A stretch of DNA of 27,692 nucleotides, from the NCBI GenBank assembly GCA_035606175.1, contig DATNFW010000112.1, positions 1 to 27,692 on the forward strand, in the 5' to 3' direction. Source of the DNA: JASHUC01 sp035606175. Its GTDB lineage: Bacteria; Pseudomonadota; Gammaproteobacteria; Steroidobacterales; Steroidobacteraceae. A program made the translations under genes and the position numbers. Positions 14,921 through 22,808 of the stretch are shown piece by piece. A model generated the notes under the pieces. The model worked only from the letters and a program-made list of their open reading frames with translations, made no database searches and was not told where the DNA came from. Every line of letters begins with the position of its first letter. Within the stretch, counting starts at the first letter, position 1.

Positions 14921-15988
14921 ATGAAAACCGCACCCCGCATTGCCCTTACCTCCGGCGAGCCGGCCGGCATCGGACCGGACCTCTGTCTGCTGCTCGCCCG
15001 CGAGGGGGGCGATCTCCCCTGCGAGCTGATATGCCTCGCCGATCTCGACCTGCTCGCCGCGCGTGCCCGGCTGCTCGGGATGGCGGATGTCGACCTGCAC
15101 CGCTACGAGCGTTCGCGCGAGCGGCGGGTTGCTGAGCCCGGGCGGCTTCTGGTCCTCAACTGCCCACTCGCCGCACCGTGCGAGCCGGGCCGACTCGACG
15201 TTCGCAATGCCCGATCGGTGCTCACGATGCTCGACCGCGCGATCGACGGTTGTCTCGAGGGTGAATTCGACGCCATGGTCACGGCTCCCGTGCAGAAGAG
15301 CTGCATGCTCGATGCGGGCATCGCCTTCTCGGGTCACACGGAATACCTCGCCGAGCGCACCGGGGCGCCGCGACCGGTCATGATGCTCGCCGCCGCGGCA
15401 AGCACCGGCCCCCCCGCTGCCGCAAGCGCCGGGACCCGCGTTGCCGCCAGCACCGGGACCCCCGTCGCGGGCGCCCTGCGCGTGGCCCTCGCCACCACTC
15501 ACCTGCCGTTGCGCGCGGTGAGCGGCGCGATCAGCCTCGAATTGCTCGAGGAGATTCTCGACATCCTGGCTCGCGACCTCGCGCGCTGGTGGCGGCTGCC
15601 GGCGCCGCGGATCGCCGTCTGCGGCCTCAATCCGCACGCCGGCGAAGGCGGCCATCTCGGAGATGAGGAGGTGCGCACGATTGCGCCCGCGATTGCGCGT
15701 GCCCGCGAGCGCGGCATCCGAGCCGACGGGCCTTTTCCCGCAGACACTGTTTTCGTTCCGCAGCTGCTCGAGCGATACGACGCGGTGCTCGCGATGTATC
15801 ACGATCAGGGACTGCCGGTCATCAAACACGCGCGCTTCGAGAGCGCCGTCAACGTGACGCTCGGACTGCCGATCGTGCGCACCTCGGTCGATCACGGCAC
15901 CGCGCTCGATCTCGCCGGTACGGGCCGCGCGCAAGTCGGAAGTCTGCTTGCAGCCATCCGGCTCGCCGCCGAGCTGGCAGCCGGCTGA
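14921..15988 (+). CDS. pdxA: 4-hydroxythreonine-4-phosphate dehydrogenase (PdxA)
   Basis: 355 aa from ATG 14921. PdxA oxidises 4-phosphooxy-threonine with NAD in the DXP-dependent pyridoxal-phosphate pathway. Family segments: TSGEPAGIGPDL near the N-terminus, TAPVQKS, SGHTEYLAE with a metal-binding His, ATTHLPLRAVSG, GLNPHAGEGGHLGDEE, and MYHDQGLPVIKH with further metal ligands. About 24 extra residues (160-183) sit between MMLA and LRVALATTHLPL, encoded by three 24-bp tandem repeats; other PdxA proteins go almost directly from one strand to the next, so this is an inserted surface loop. The gene lies in the usual surA-pdxA-rsmA order. Confidence 0.95.
   Translation: MKTAPRIALTSGEPAGIGPDLCLLLAREGGDLPCELICLADLDLLAARARLLGMADVDLHRYERSRERRVAEPGRLLVLNCPLAAPCEPGRLDVRNARSVLTMLDRAIDGCLEGEFDAMVTAPVQKSCMLDAGIAFSGHTEYLAERTGAPRPVMMLAAAASTGPPAAASAGTRVAASTGTPVAGALRVALATTHLPLRAVSGAISLELLEEILDILARDLARWWRLPAPRIAVCGLNPHAGEGGHLGDEEVRTIAPAIARARERGIRADGPFPADTVFVPQLLERYDAVLAMYHDQGLPVIKHARFESAVNVTLGLPIVRTSVDHGTALDLAGTGRAQVGSLLAAIRLAAELAAG
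15398..15469. repeat. 3 x 24-bp in-frame tandem repeat inside pdxA
   Basis: Units 15398-15421, 15422-15445 and 15446-15469 each begin GC(A/C)AGC(A/G)CCGG and neighbouring units match at about 19 of 24 positions. They encode ASTGPPAA, ASAGTRVA and ASTGTPVA, a low-complexity Ala/Ser/Thr/Gly loop inserted in the PdxA core without breaking the frame. Confidence 0.88.
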
Positions 15989-16010
15989 TTCAGAGCCGTC
16001 CGGCGGCGCC

Positions 16011-16850
16011 GTGCAGCCTCCCCGCAAGCGTTTCGGGCAGCACTTCCTGCACGACCCGGCGATCATCGAGCGCCTGGTGCACGCGATCGATCCACGCACA
16101 GGCGACCACTTCGTCGAAATCGGTCCCGGCCGCGGCGTCCTCACTCGACGGCTGCTCGCAACGACGCTCGCCTCGCTCGATGCGATCGAGATCGACCGCG
16201 ACTTGAGCGCACGCCTCGAAGTCGAGCTCGACGCCGATCCGCGCTTCGCATTGCATCGCGCGGATGCGCTCGCGACCGATCTCGAGGCACTCGCGCGCTC
16301 ACGCGGCGGGCCGCTGCGTCTCGTCGGCAACCTGCCGTACAACCTCTCGACGCCGCTTCTCTTTCATTTCATCGCCTGTCGTGCCGCTCTCCTCGATCTG
16401 CACGTGATGCTGCAGCGTGAGGTCGTCGCCCGCATGGCAGCCCGGCCCGGAACGGCGGAGTACGGGCGCCTGACGGTGATGCTCGCACCCTGGGTTTCGG
16501 CCGAGCCGCTTTTCGATATCGGCCCGGGCGCCTTTCAGCCGCCGCCCCGCGTGTGGTCGACGGTCGTGCGCCTCAGGGTTCTGCCGCAGCCCGCTTTCGT
16601 CGTGAGCGGCGGATTCGCGCAGGTGGTCGCCACCGCCTTTGCGCACCGGCGCAAGACGCTCCGCAACGCGCTGCGAGGCCTTTTGACCGCGGCGGACATC
16701 GAGGGATGCGGGCTCGATCCCGGTGCCCGCCCCGAAACCATCCCGCCGAGCCGGTTCAATGATCTCGGTGCTCTCCTTCCGGGCCCTCCGGCCGCACGGA
16801 CCGGTCCGCACCGTCGTACAATGCGACAGGCCAGCCGCTCCGGCTCCTGA
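16011..16850 (+). CDS. rsmA: 16S rRNA adenine dimethyltransferase RsmA (KsgA)
   Basis: 279 aa. The GTG at 16011 is chosen because RKRFGQHFLHD, the usual RsmA start, follows at once; the frame is open further upstream into pdxA but without a suitable start. RsmA dimethylates two adjacent adenines in the 3'-terminal helix of 16S rRNA. Motifs: FGQHFLHD (8-15), SAM-binding VEIGPGRGVLTRRLL (about 35-49) and the catalytic NLPYN (about 107-111); the LQREV and FQPPPRVWS segments are also family-typical. The final 25 residues are a Pro/Arg-rich extension. It lies 22 bp after pdxA and 13 bp before the usp-like gene; apaG, the usual next gene in many gammaproteobacteria, is missing. Confidence 0.95.
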   Translation: MQPPRKRFGQHFLHDPAIIERLVHAIDPRTGDHFVEIGPGRGVLTRRLLATTLASLDAIEIDRDLSARLEVELDADPRFALHRADALATDLEALARSRGGPLRLVGNLPYNLSTPLLFHFIACRAALLDLHVMLQREVVARMAARPGTAEYGRLTVMLAPWVSAEPLFDIGPGAFQPPPRVWSTVVRLRVLPQPAFVVSGGFAQVVATAFAHRRKTLRNALRGLLTAADIEGCGLDPGARPETIPPSRFNDLGALLPGPPAARTGPHRRTMRQASRSGS

Positions 16851-16863
16851 CGAGGTGCTGTGC

Positions 16864-17298
16864 ATGTCCGTCTATCGCCGCATGCTGCTCGCGACGGATC
16901 TCAGCGACGACAGCCTCTCCATTGCGCAACGCGCGCAAGCCCTCGCCTCCTCTCTCGGAGCGGAGCTCGACGTACTCCACGTCGTCGAGTACGTTCCAGT
17001 CGAGCCCATGGGCGAGACTCTGATGCCCGCGGTGCAGATCGAGGAGGAGCTGCTCGCGCGCGCTCGCAAGCAGCTGCAGGCCCTCTCGGCCGAGCTCGGC
17101 ATTCCCGCCGAGCGCTGCAGCGTCGAGACCGGCAATATCAAAGCGGAGATCGTCCGCGCCGCTCGCGAGCGCCGGTCCGATCTCATCGTGGTCGCGAGCC
17201 GCGAGCGCCACGGTCCGTCCATCTTCCTGAACCTCACCGAGGATACCGTGCTGCATGCGGCCCCCTGCGACGTGCTCGCGATGCGGGTGGGTCGCTGA
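16864..17298 (+). CDS. Universal stress protein (UspA-fold)
   Basis: 144 aa; the ATG at 16864 is preceded by GAGG about 10 bases upstream. The domain covers the whole protein: RRMLLATDLSDDS (4-16) with the conserved Asp of strand 1, LDVLHVVEYVPVEP, NIKAEIVRAARERRSDLIVVAS, and HAAPCDVLAMR at the end. The usual ATP-binding Gly-rich loop (GxxG then G-S/T before the last helix) is replaced by SRERHGPSIFLNLTEDT, keeping only one Gly, so ATP binding is doubtful and it may act like the non-binding UspA type. It occupies the apaG position between rsmA and apaH, suggesting co-expression with rRNA maturation and Ap4A removal. Confidence 0.9.
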   Translation: MSVYRRMLLATDLSDDSLSIAQRAQALASSLGAELDVLHVVEYVPVEPMGETLMPAVQIEEELLARARKQLQALSAELGIPAERCSVETGNIKAEIVRAARERRSDLIVVASRERHGPSIFLNLTEDTVLHAAPCDVLAMRVGR

Positions 17299-17315
17299 TC
17301 ATTCTCGATCGAGCG

Positions 17316-18155
17316 GTGCGCTACGCGATCGGAGATATTCAAGGGTGCGCGAAGGAACTGCGCGAGCTTCTCGCGCGCCTCGACTTCTCGGCCGATCGCG
17401 ACGAGCTCTGGTTCGTCGGCGATCTCGTCAATCGCGGCCCGCGCTCGCTCGAAGCGTTACGCGAGGTGCGAGCGCTCGGTGCCAACGCGACCGTCGTCCT
17501 CGGCAACCATGATCTGCATCTGCTTGCCGTCGCTTTCGGCGCGCGCCCGGCAGGTCGCGCGGGCGACACGCTCGACGATATCCTCGCGGCCCCGGACCGC
17601 GAATCGCTCATCGAGTGGCTGCTCGGGCGCCCGCTCGTCCACTTCGATGGCGCGCGCCGCGATCTGCTGATTCACGCCGGCGTGATCCCCGAGTGGAGCG
17701 TGCCGCAGACGCTCGCGCTCGCCGGCGAAGTCGAGACGGCATTGCGCCGCGACCCTCATGCTTTCTTTGCTGAGATGTACGGCGATCGACCGGACCGCTG
17801 GAGCGATGAGCTCGCAGGGCCTGAGCGCTTGCGCTTCATCGTCAATGTGCTCACGCGCATGCGCGTCTGCACGGCCGACGGGCAGATCGACCTCGCGGTC
17901 AAAGGCCCGCCGGCGAAGGCCCGCCCTGGCTTTCGTCCTTGGTTCGAGCACGAGCACCGGGCGAGCCGCGACGCGCGGATCGTGTTCGGCCACTGGTCCG
18001 CGTTGGGCTATGTCAATGCGCGAGGTGTTCTCGGACTCGATACAGGCTGCGTGTGGGGAGGAGCGCTCACGGCCGAGCGTCTCGATGCCGATGAGCCCCC
18101 CGTCAGCGTGCCCTGCAGCGGCTATCGCTCACCCGGTAAAGGCTCGGCCGCGTGA
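17316..18155 (+). CDS. apaH: Diadenosine tetraphosphatase, symmetrical (ApaH)
   Basis: 279 aa. The GTG at 17316 gives the start RYAIGDIQGC, matching the family; it lies 17 bp after the usp-like stop. ApaH splits Ap4A into two ADP. Metallophosphatase motifs: GDIQGC (about 6-11), GDLVNRGP (about 37-44), GNHDLHLL (about 66-73), IHAGVIPEW, and FGHWSALG with a late metal His, followed by LDTGCVWGG. E. coli ApaH is about 280 aa, so the gene is full length. It is last in the lptD operon and overlaps the convergent lipoprotein gene by 34 nt. Confidence 0.95.
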   Translation: MRYAIGDIQGCAKELRELLARLDFSADRDELWFVGDLVNRGPRSLEALREVRALGANATVVLGNHDLHLLAVAFGARPAGRAGDTLDDILAAPDRESLIEWLLGRPLVHFDGARRDLLIHAGVIPEWSVPQTLALAGEVETALRRDPHAFFAEMYGDRPDRWSDELAGPERLRFIVNVLTRMRVCTADGQIDLAVKGPPAKARPGFRPWFEHEHRASRDARIVFGHWSALGYVNARGVLGLDTGCVWGGALTAERLDADEPPVSVPCSGYRSPGKGSAA

Positions 18156-18607
18156 CTTGAGGGCGCAGGCGCCCATCCCACATTGATGCGAGACGTTGCG
18201 CGGGTATAAAGCGCGGTCGGGAGAACCAGGTCCACCGGCTGCGCGCCGGTCCGGACGATCGGGACCACCCAGCGTTGCTCGCCTCGAACGTCGAGTTCCC
18301 CGACCGAGCCCGGCATCACGCGCAGGGCGAGCCGGAAAGGCCAGGTCGTGCCGGCGGGAGTCGCGAGCACGATCTCCCCCGTTCCCGAGATCCCTCGTAG
18401 ATCGACGACGAGGGTATTGCGGTTCCAGTACTGTGGGAATGGCGCGGCAGCGCCTGCGGCGCCGGTAATGACGAGCTCGTGCACCGCCTGAGGCGGAGGG
18501 GCGGGGCGATGCGACCAGGGCATGTGCCAGTGGGGCAGATGGCTGCAGCCCGCTGCGCAGCCTGCTCCGCAGACCGCAACGGCGGCCGCCATGAGCCGCA
18601 CCCTCAT
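18122..18607 (-). CDS. Small hypothetical lipoprotein
   Basis: 161 aa. The ATG at 18607 is chosen because of a strong ribosome site, AAGGAGGTG, five bases upstream. The signal is MRVRLMAAAVAVCG followed by a lipobox-like CAAGCSHL, so lipidation on the Cys near residue 21 by Lgt (encoded at 26693-27490) is likely. A His/Pro/Trp-rich stretch follows (HLPHWHMPWSHRPAPPP), then a beta-rich body with ELVITGAAG, LVVDLRGISGTGEIVL and WPFRLALRVMPG. I do not recognise a family. It is convergent with apaH, overlapping by 34 nt, and divergent from the kynurenine cluster. Confidence 0.7.
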   Translation of the reverse strand: MRVRLMAAAVAVCGAGCAAGCSHLPHWHMPWSHRPAPPPQAVHELVITGAAGAAAPFPQYWNRNTLVVDLRGISGTGEIVLATPAGTTWPFRLALRVMPGSVGELDVRGEQRWVVPIVRTGAQPVDLVLPTALYTRATSRINVGWAPAPSSHAAEPLPGER

Positions 18608-18704
18608 CCGGGCACCTCCTTCGGCCACCCCCCAACCTCCCACCGGCCGCCCTCGCGGGCCCATGCGCTACGATACGCGAGTCGGCCTTCCGGGGCACAC
18701 CCGT

Positions 18705-19226
18705 ATGCAGACACAGACACTCAAGCCCGTCGACTTTCGCCGCTGGATCGACGCAAACCGCGAGCTGCTCAAGCCGCCGGTCGGCAACAAGCGCGTCTTT
18801 CGCGACAGCGAAATGATCGTGCAGGTGGTCGGCGGTCCGAACTCGCGCAAAGATTTCCACGTCGACCCCGGCGAGGAGCTCTTCTATCAAATCGAGGGCG
18901 ACATGCTGCTCCGCACGGTGCAGGACGGCAGGCTCGTCGATGTGCCGATCCGCGAAGGGGAGATGCTGCTGCTCCCCGCGCGCATCCCGCATTCCCCGCA
19001 GCGCTACGCCGACACGATCGGCCTCGTCATCGAGCGCGACCGGCGCGCAGGTGAGGTGGATGGTCTGCAGTGGTACTGCGAGCGCTGCGGTCGGCTCCTC
19101 TACGAGGAGTTCTTCCCGCTCACGAACATCGAGACCCAGTTCCCGCCGGTTTTCGAGAGATTCTTCGGCAGCCTCGAGAGGCGCACGTGCAAGCACTGCG
19201 GCGCCGTGATGGAGCGGCCGGGTTGA
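18705..19226 (+). CDS. nbaC: 3-hydroxyanthranilate 3,4-dioxygenase
   Basis: 173 aa from ATG 18705; an in-frame ATG at 18663 would add 14 unconserved residues. It opens the ring of 3-hydroxyanthranilate to the semialdehyde that cyclises to quinolinate for NAD. The iron ligands of the cupin are visible: H52 and E58 in FHVDPGEELFYQ and H96 in RIPHSPQR. The C-terminal rubredoxin-like metal site of bacterial enzymes is present as C125/C128 (CERC) and C162/C165 (CKHC), matching the positions known from Cupriavidus. First gene of the kynurenine cluster; its stop overlaps a possible TTG start of the next gene. Confidence 0.96.
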   Translation: MQTQTLKPVDFRRWIDANRELLKPPVGNKRVFRDSEMIVQVVGGPNSRKDFHVDPGEELFYQIEGDMLLRTVQDGRLVDVPIREGEMLLLPARIPHSPQRYADTIGLVIERDRRAGEVDGLQWYCERCGRLLYEEFFPLTNIETQFPPVFERFFGSLERRTCKHCGAVMERPG

Positions 19227-19234
19227 GAGCGCGC

Positions 19235-20068
19235 GTGAGCGCCGGCGGCGCCGAGTGGGAAATCGAGCTCGACCGCCCGGTGAGTCTCGCCATCGAGACG
19301 AGCTTCGCGGGCGAGGGGCTCGGCGCTTTCGGAGCGCCCCGGCCAAGCTCGCATCCTCTGCTCGTCCCCGGATTCAGCGGCAGCGTCGCCTCCGGCGCTA
19401 GCTGCAATTGCCGCACGATCGCTCTCACGCCGCATTGCAACGCCACGCACACGGAGTGCGTGGGGCATCTCACCTCGCAAGCGCTCGATGCCGTGAGAGT
19501 CGTGCCGGTCGGACTCCTGCCCACTGCGCTCGTGACCGTCACGCCGGAACAGGATCGCGAGGCTGCACGCGCAAAGGACGCGGCGCCTGCCGGGGACTCG
19601 ATCATTTCGCGGCAGCTCCTCGAGACCTCCTGGCCGCGAGCCCAGAGGTCTATTCACCCGAGCGCGGCGGTGATCCGAACGCTCCCGAACGATCTGGCAA
19701 AACGTCATCGCGATTACACCGACGGCAGCGCTCCTTATCTCACGGCCGAGGCCGCGCGCTGGCTCGTCGAGCGGGGTATCGATCATCTGATCGTGGATGT
19801 GCCCTCGGTCGATCGGATGATGGATGAAGGCCGGCTCGTCGCGCATCGCATCTTCTTCGGCCTGCCTCCCGGGTCGAGCGACCTCGCACTCGCGGCGCGC
19901 GCCCACTGCACGATCACCGAGCTCGCGTACGTACCGGACTCGGTGGCGGACGGTGTGTACTTCCTCGAGATCCAAATTCCGGCACTCGCGGGGGATGCCG
20001 TGCCGAGCAGGCCGCTGCTCTATGCCGCGGAGCGGATCGGTGAGCGAAACAAACATGTCCGCCGATGA
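19235..20068 (+). CDS. Cyclase-family hydrolase, probable kynurenine formamidase role
   Basis: About 277 aa from the GTG at 19235 (GAGAG five bases upstream); a TTG at 19223, overlapping the previous stop, is the alternative. The cyclase/KynB metal motif HxGTHxDxxxH appears as PHCNATHTECVGH (66-78) with H67, H72, E74 and H78, so Asp is replaced by Glu. Later segments DGSAPYLTAEAARWLVERGIDHL and VDVPSVDR match the cyclase fold, where the second half provides the active-site HR and E. Position between the dioxygenase and kynureninase genes suggests formylkynurenine hydrolysis, but this variant subgroup is longer than typical KynB (about 210 aa), so another amide or lactone substrate is possible. 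Confidence 0.82.
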   Translation: MSAGGAEWEIELDRPVSLAIETSFAGEGLGAFGAPRPSSHPLLVPGFSGSVASGASCNCRTIALTPHCNATHTECVGHLTSQALDAVRVVPVGLLPTALVTVTPEQDREAARAKDAAPAGDSIISRQLLETSWPRAQRSIHPSAAVIRTLPNDLAKRHRDYTDGSAPYLTAEAARWLVERGIDHLIVDVPSVDRMMDEGRLVAHRIFFGLPPGSSDLALAARAHCTITELAYVPDSVADGVYFLEIQIPALAGDAVPSRPLLYAAERIGERNKHVRR

Positions 20069-21350
20069 GCTGACACTCGCCGCCGCACGAGCGCGCGATG
20101 CGGCCGATCCGCTTGCGGGTTTCCGGCGCGAGTTCGCGCTCCCGCGCGATGCGCGAGGCGAGCCGCTCGTCTATCTTTGTGGACACTCGCTCGGTCCGAT
20201 GCCCCTTGCGGCGCGCGAGCTCGTGCTCGAGGAGCTCGATGACTGGGCGCGTCTCGGTGTTCTCGGTCACGAGGCAGCGCGGCGGCCTTGGATCGACTAC
20301 GCGGAATCGCTGCAGCGCGGCCTTGCGGCGCTGACCGGAGCACGTCCGGGCGAAGTCGTCGCGATGAGCTCCCTCACCATCAATCTGCATCTGATGCTCG
20401 CGAGCTTCTATCGTCCCGCGGGGCGGCGGACGAAGATTCTCGTTGAATCGGGAGCATTCCCTTCGGACCGCCACGCCGTCGCCTCGCAGATCGCCTGGCA
20501 CGGACTCGACCCCCGCACCGAGCTGATCGAGCTCGGCCCGAGCGATGGCGCCGCCGACCTCATCGATATGGCCGCGATCGAGACGCTGCTCGCGCAGCGC
20601 GGCGAGGAGATCGCCGTCGTCCTCTGGCCGGGCGTGCAGTACCTCACCGGGCAGGCCTTCGACATCGCAGCGGTTGCGCGCGCGGCGCATCGCGCGGGCT
20701 GCATTGCCGGTTTCGACCTCGCGCACGCGATCGGCAACGTGCCGCTTGCATTGCATGCCGCGGACGCCGATTTCGCGGTCTGGTGCAGCTACAAATATTT
20801 GAATGCCGGACCGGGAGCGATCGGCGGCTGCTTCGTCCACGAGCGCCACGGCGCCAATCGCGGCGTGCCTCGGCTCGCCGGCTGGTGGGGTCACGACCCG
20901 GCGACTCGGTTCGACATGCGGCCCGAATTCCGGCCCGCGCCCGGCGCAGCAGGCTGGCAGGTGAGCAATCCGCCCATTCTCTCGGCGACCCCGCTCCTCC
21001 CCTCGCTGCGGCTGTTCGAGTCGGCGGGCATCGAGCGGCTTCGCGAGAAATCCGAGGCGCTCACAGGATTCCTCGAAGCTCTCCTCGAGCCTCTGCCGCT
21101 CGAGGTCGTCACGCCGCGCGATCCGGCATCCCGCGGTTGTCAGCTGTCGCTGCGCATCCGTACGCGAGCGGCCGCCGGCCGCCACCCGCACGGGCTGGCG
21201 CTCATCGAGAAACTCGCCGCCGCCGGCATCGTCTGCGACGCGCGCGAGCCCGACATCGTGCGCGTCGCTCCGGCGCCGCTCTACAACGGCTTCGTCGACG
21301 TGTTCCGCTTCGCCGAGCGGCTCGCCCTCGCGCTGCGACCGGAACGATGA
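20055..21350 (+). CDS. kynU: Kynureninase
   Basis: 431 aa; the ATG at 20055 overlaps the cyclase gene by 14 nt. It is a PLP enzyme (fold type I) that cleaves 3-hydroxykynurenine to 3-hydroxyanthranilate and alanine. Segments: YLCGHSLGPMP (40-50), AMSSLTINLHLML, the PLP-binding FDLAHAIGNVPL (220-231), and SYKYLNAGPGAIGG with the Schiff-base Lys at about 247; RLAGWWGH and QVSNPPILS follow. Length fits bacterial kynureninases (about 415-430). A 17-bp tandem repeat covers its stop codon and the start region of kmo. Confidence 0.96.
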   Translation: MSADELTLAAARARDAADPLAGFRREFALPRDARGEPLVYLCGHSLGPMPLAARELVLEELDDWARLGVLGHEAARRPWIDYAESLQRGLAALTGARPGEVVAMSSLTINLHLMLASFYRPAGRRTKILVESGAFPSDRHAVASQIAWHGLDPRTELIELGPSDGAADLIDMAAIETLLAQRGEEIAVVLWPGVQYLTGQAFDIAAVARAAHRAGCIAGFDLAHAIGNVPLALHAADADFAVWCSYKYLNAGPGAIGGCFVHERHGANRGVPRLAGWWGHDPATRFDMRPEFRPAPGAAGWQVSNPPILSATPLLPSLRLFESAGIERLREKSEALTGFLEALLEPLPLEVVTPRDPASRGCQLSLRIRTRAAAGRHPHGLALIEKLAAAGIVCDAREPDIVRVAPAPLYNGFVDVFRFAERLALALRPER

Positions 21351-21378
21351 TGTGCTCGATGCGATGATGTGCGCGATG
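21345..21378. repeat. 2 x 17-bp tandem repeat at the kynU/kmo junction
   Basis: Units 21345-21361 and 21362-21378 (CGATGATGTGCTCGATG and the same with one change) match at 16 of 17 positions. The first contains the kynU stop TGA; the second ends just before the kmo ATG at 21381. The duplication adds several out-of-frame ATGs and a GTG to the junction. Confidence 0.85.
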
Positions 21379-21380
21379 CC

Positions 21381-22808
21381 ATGAGCAGAGGCGCCGTCAA
21401 TGTCGTCGGCGCCGGCCTCGCCGGGCCGCTGCTCGCCATTCTGCTCGCGCGCCGCGGATTCGCCGTGACGCTCTACGAGCGCCGCGCGGACCCCCGTCAT
21501 GCTTCGAACGATGCGGGCCGCTCGATCAATCTCGCGCTCGCGGCGCGCGGCATCCGCGCGCTCGAGCATGCCGGCCTCATGCCGCGCGTGCGCGCGCTCA
21601 TGATCCCGATGCGCGGCCGCATGCTGCACGAGCCCGGCCGCCCGCCGGCCCTGCTACCCTATGGACAGCGCGAGGAGGAGGTCATCTACTCCGTAGGCCG
21701 CGCGGCGCTCAATCGGCTGCTGATCGGCGAGGCCGCACGGCACCCCGGCATCCAACTGCGCTTCGGCGAAGCGTGCACGACAGTCTCACCGGCAGATGAC
21801 CGGCTCGTACTGAATCCCGCCCCTCGCGATGCTGCCTCCGCCGCCGGCCAAACGGCCGCCGCCCAATCGGGCCCCGCTCCAGCGGGCCCCGCCCCCTCGG
21901 GCCCCGGCCAATCGGGCACCACACGCGAGGTGCCCCTCGCCCCGACGATTGCAACGGACGGTGCGGGCTCAGCTGTGCGCGCGAGCCTTGCCGCTCAGGG
22001 GCTGATTGCCGTGCGCGAAGAGCCCCTCGATCACGATTACAAAGAGCTCGCGATACCGCCCGGAAGCGGACGCCCTGCTCTCGATCCGAACGCACTGCAT
22101 GTCTGGCCGCGACGCGGCTTCATGCTGATCGCGTTACCGAATACCGATGGGAGCTTCACGGCCACTCTGTTCCTGCCGCGCGAGGGCATCCCGAGCTTCG
22201 CCATGCTCGCCGATGGGGCGGCGATCGACGCCTTCTTCGCTCGCGAGTTCCCCGATGCCCGCGCGCTCGTGCCCGATCTCGAGCGGCAGTTTCGCGAGCA
22301 TCCGCAGGCTCGCCTCGGCACCGTGCACGCCGTTCCCTGGCATATCGGAGGCGCGGTGCTCCTCCTCGGCGATGCGGCCCACGCGATCGTGCCGTTTCAC
22401 GGACAAGGCATGAACGCAGCCTTCGAGGACTGCCGCGTGCTCGATGAGTCGATCGACGCTCACGAGAGCTGGGAAGCGCGCTTCGCGGCCTTCGAGGTCG
22501 GCCGCCGCGCGAACGCGGAGGCGATCGCTCGCATGGCCGTCGAGAACTACGGCGAGATGCGCGCAGCGGTGCTCGAGCCGCGCTTCCTGCGGCAGAAATC
22601 CTGGGCGCTCGAGCTCGAGCGCTCATTTCCCGGGCGGTTCATTCCGCGCTACTCGATGGTGATGTTCCACCCGGAGATTCCGTACGCCGAGGCGCTCCGC
22701 CGCGGGACCGTGCAGCAGGAAATATTGGATGCCCTCGAGGAGCGCGGCGCGGGCTCACCGCGGCTCGATCTCGATTTTGCGCGGGAGATGATCGACGCAA
22801 AACTCTGA
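21381..22808 (+). CDS. kmo: Kynurenine 3-monooxygenase
   Basis: 475 aa from ATG 21381 (an in-frame GTG at 21369 adds four residues). It is an FAD-dependent aromatic hydroxylase turning kynurenine into 3-hydroxykynurenine with NADPH. The FAD-binding GAGLAGPLLA (about 10-19), ATDGAGSAVR segment and GDAAHAIVPFHGQGMNA (about 330) are intact, as are YERRADPR and GRSINLALAARG. About residues 161-180 form a Ser/Gly/Pro/Gln loop from four 15-bp tandem repeats, inserted between the LRFGEACTTV strand and the second FAD segment, where homologues have a short loop. Length slightly above the usual 450-460 fits this insertion. Confidence 0.95.
   Translation: MSRGAVNVVGAGLAGPLLAILLARRGFAVTLYERRADPRHASNDAGRSINLALAARGIRALEHAGLMPRVRALMIPMRGRMLHEPGRPPALLPYGQREEEVIYSVGRAALNRLLIGEAARHPGIQLRFGEACTTVSPADDRLVLNPAPRDAASAAGQTAAAQSGPAPAGPAPSGPGQSGTTREVPLAPTIATDGAGSAVRASLAAQGLIAVREEPLDHDYKELAIPPGSGRPALDPNALHVWPRRGFMLIALPNTDGSFTATLFLPREGIPSFAMLADGAAIDAFFAREFPDARALVPDLERQFREHPQARLGTVHAVPWHIGGAVLLLGDAAHAIVPFHGQGMNAAFEDCRVLDESIDAHESWEARFAAFEVGRRANAEAIARMAVENYGEMRAAVLEPRFLRQKSWALELERSFPGRFIPRYSMVMFHPEIPYAEALRRGTVQQEILDALEERGAGSPRLDLDFAREMIDAKL
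21861..21920. repeat. 4 x 15-bp in-frame tandem repeat inside kmo
   Basis: Four 15-bp units (21861-21875, 21876-21890, 21891-21905, 21906-21920) each contain CGGGC(C/A)CC and encode AQSGP, APAGP, APSGP and GQSGT. A weaker related unit (GCCGGCCAAACGGCC) lies just upstream. The frame of kmo is kept. Confidence 0.88.

Noticed and set aside
15398..15469. Possible CRISPR-like array
   Set aside because: The units are directly adjacent with no spacers and are in frame inside pdxA, so it is a coding tandem repeat.
14591..16342. Minus-strand open frame of 583 codons opposite surA, pdxA and rsmA
   Set aside because: It crosses the ends of three recognised genes and has no family motif; its Ala/Gly repeats are just the pdxA repeat read backwards.
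19914..21629. Minus-strand open frame of 571 codons opposite the kynurenine genes
   Set aside because: It lies across three well-supported plus-strand genes and shows only Arg/Glu/Ala-rich low-information sequence.
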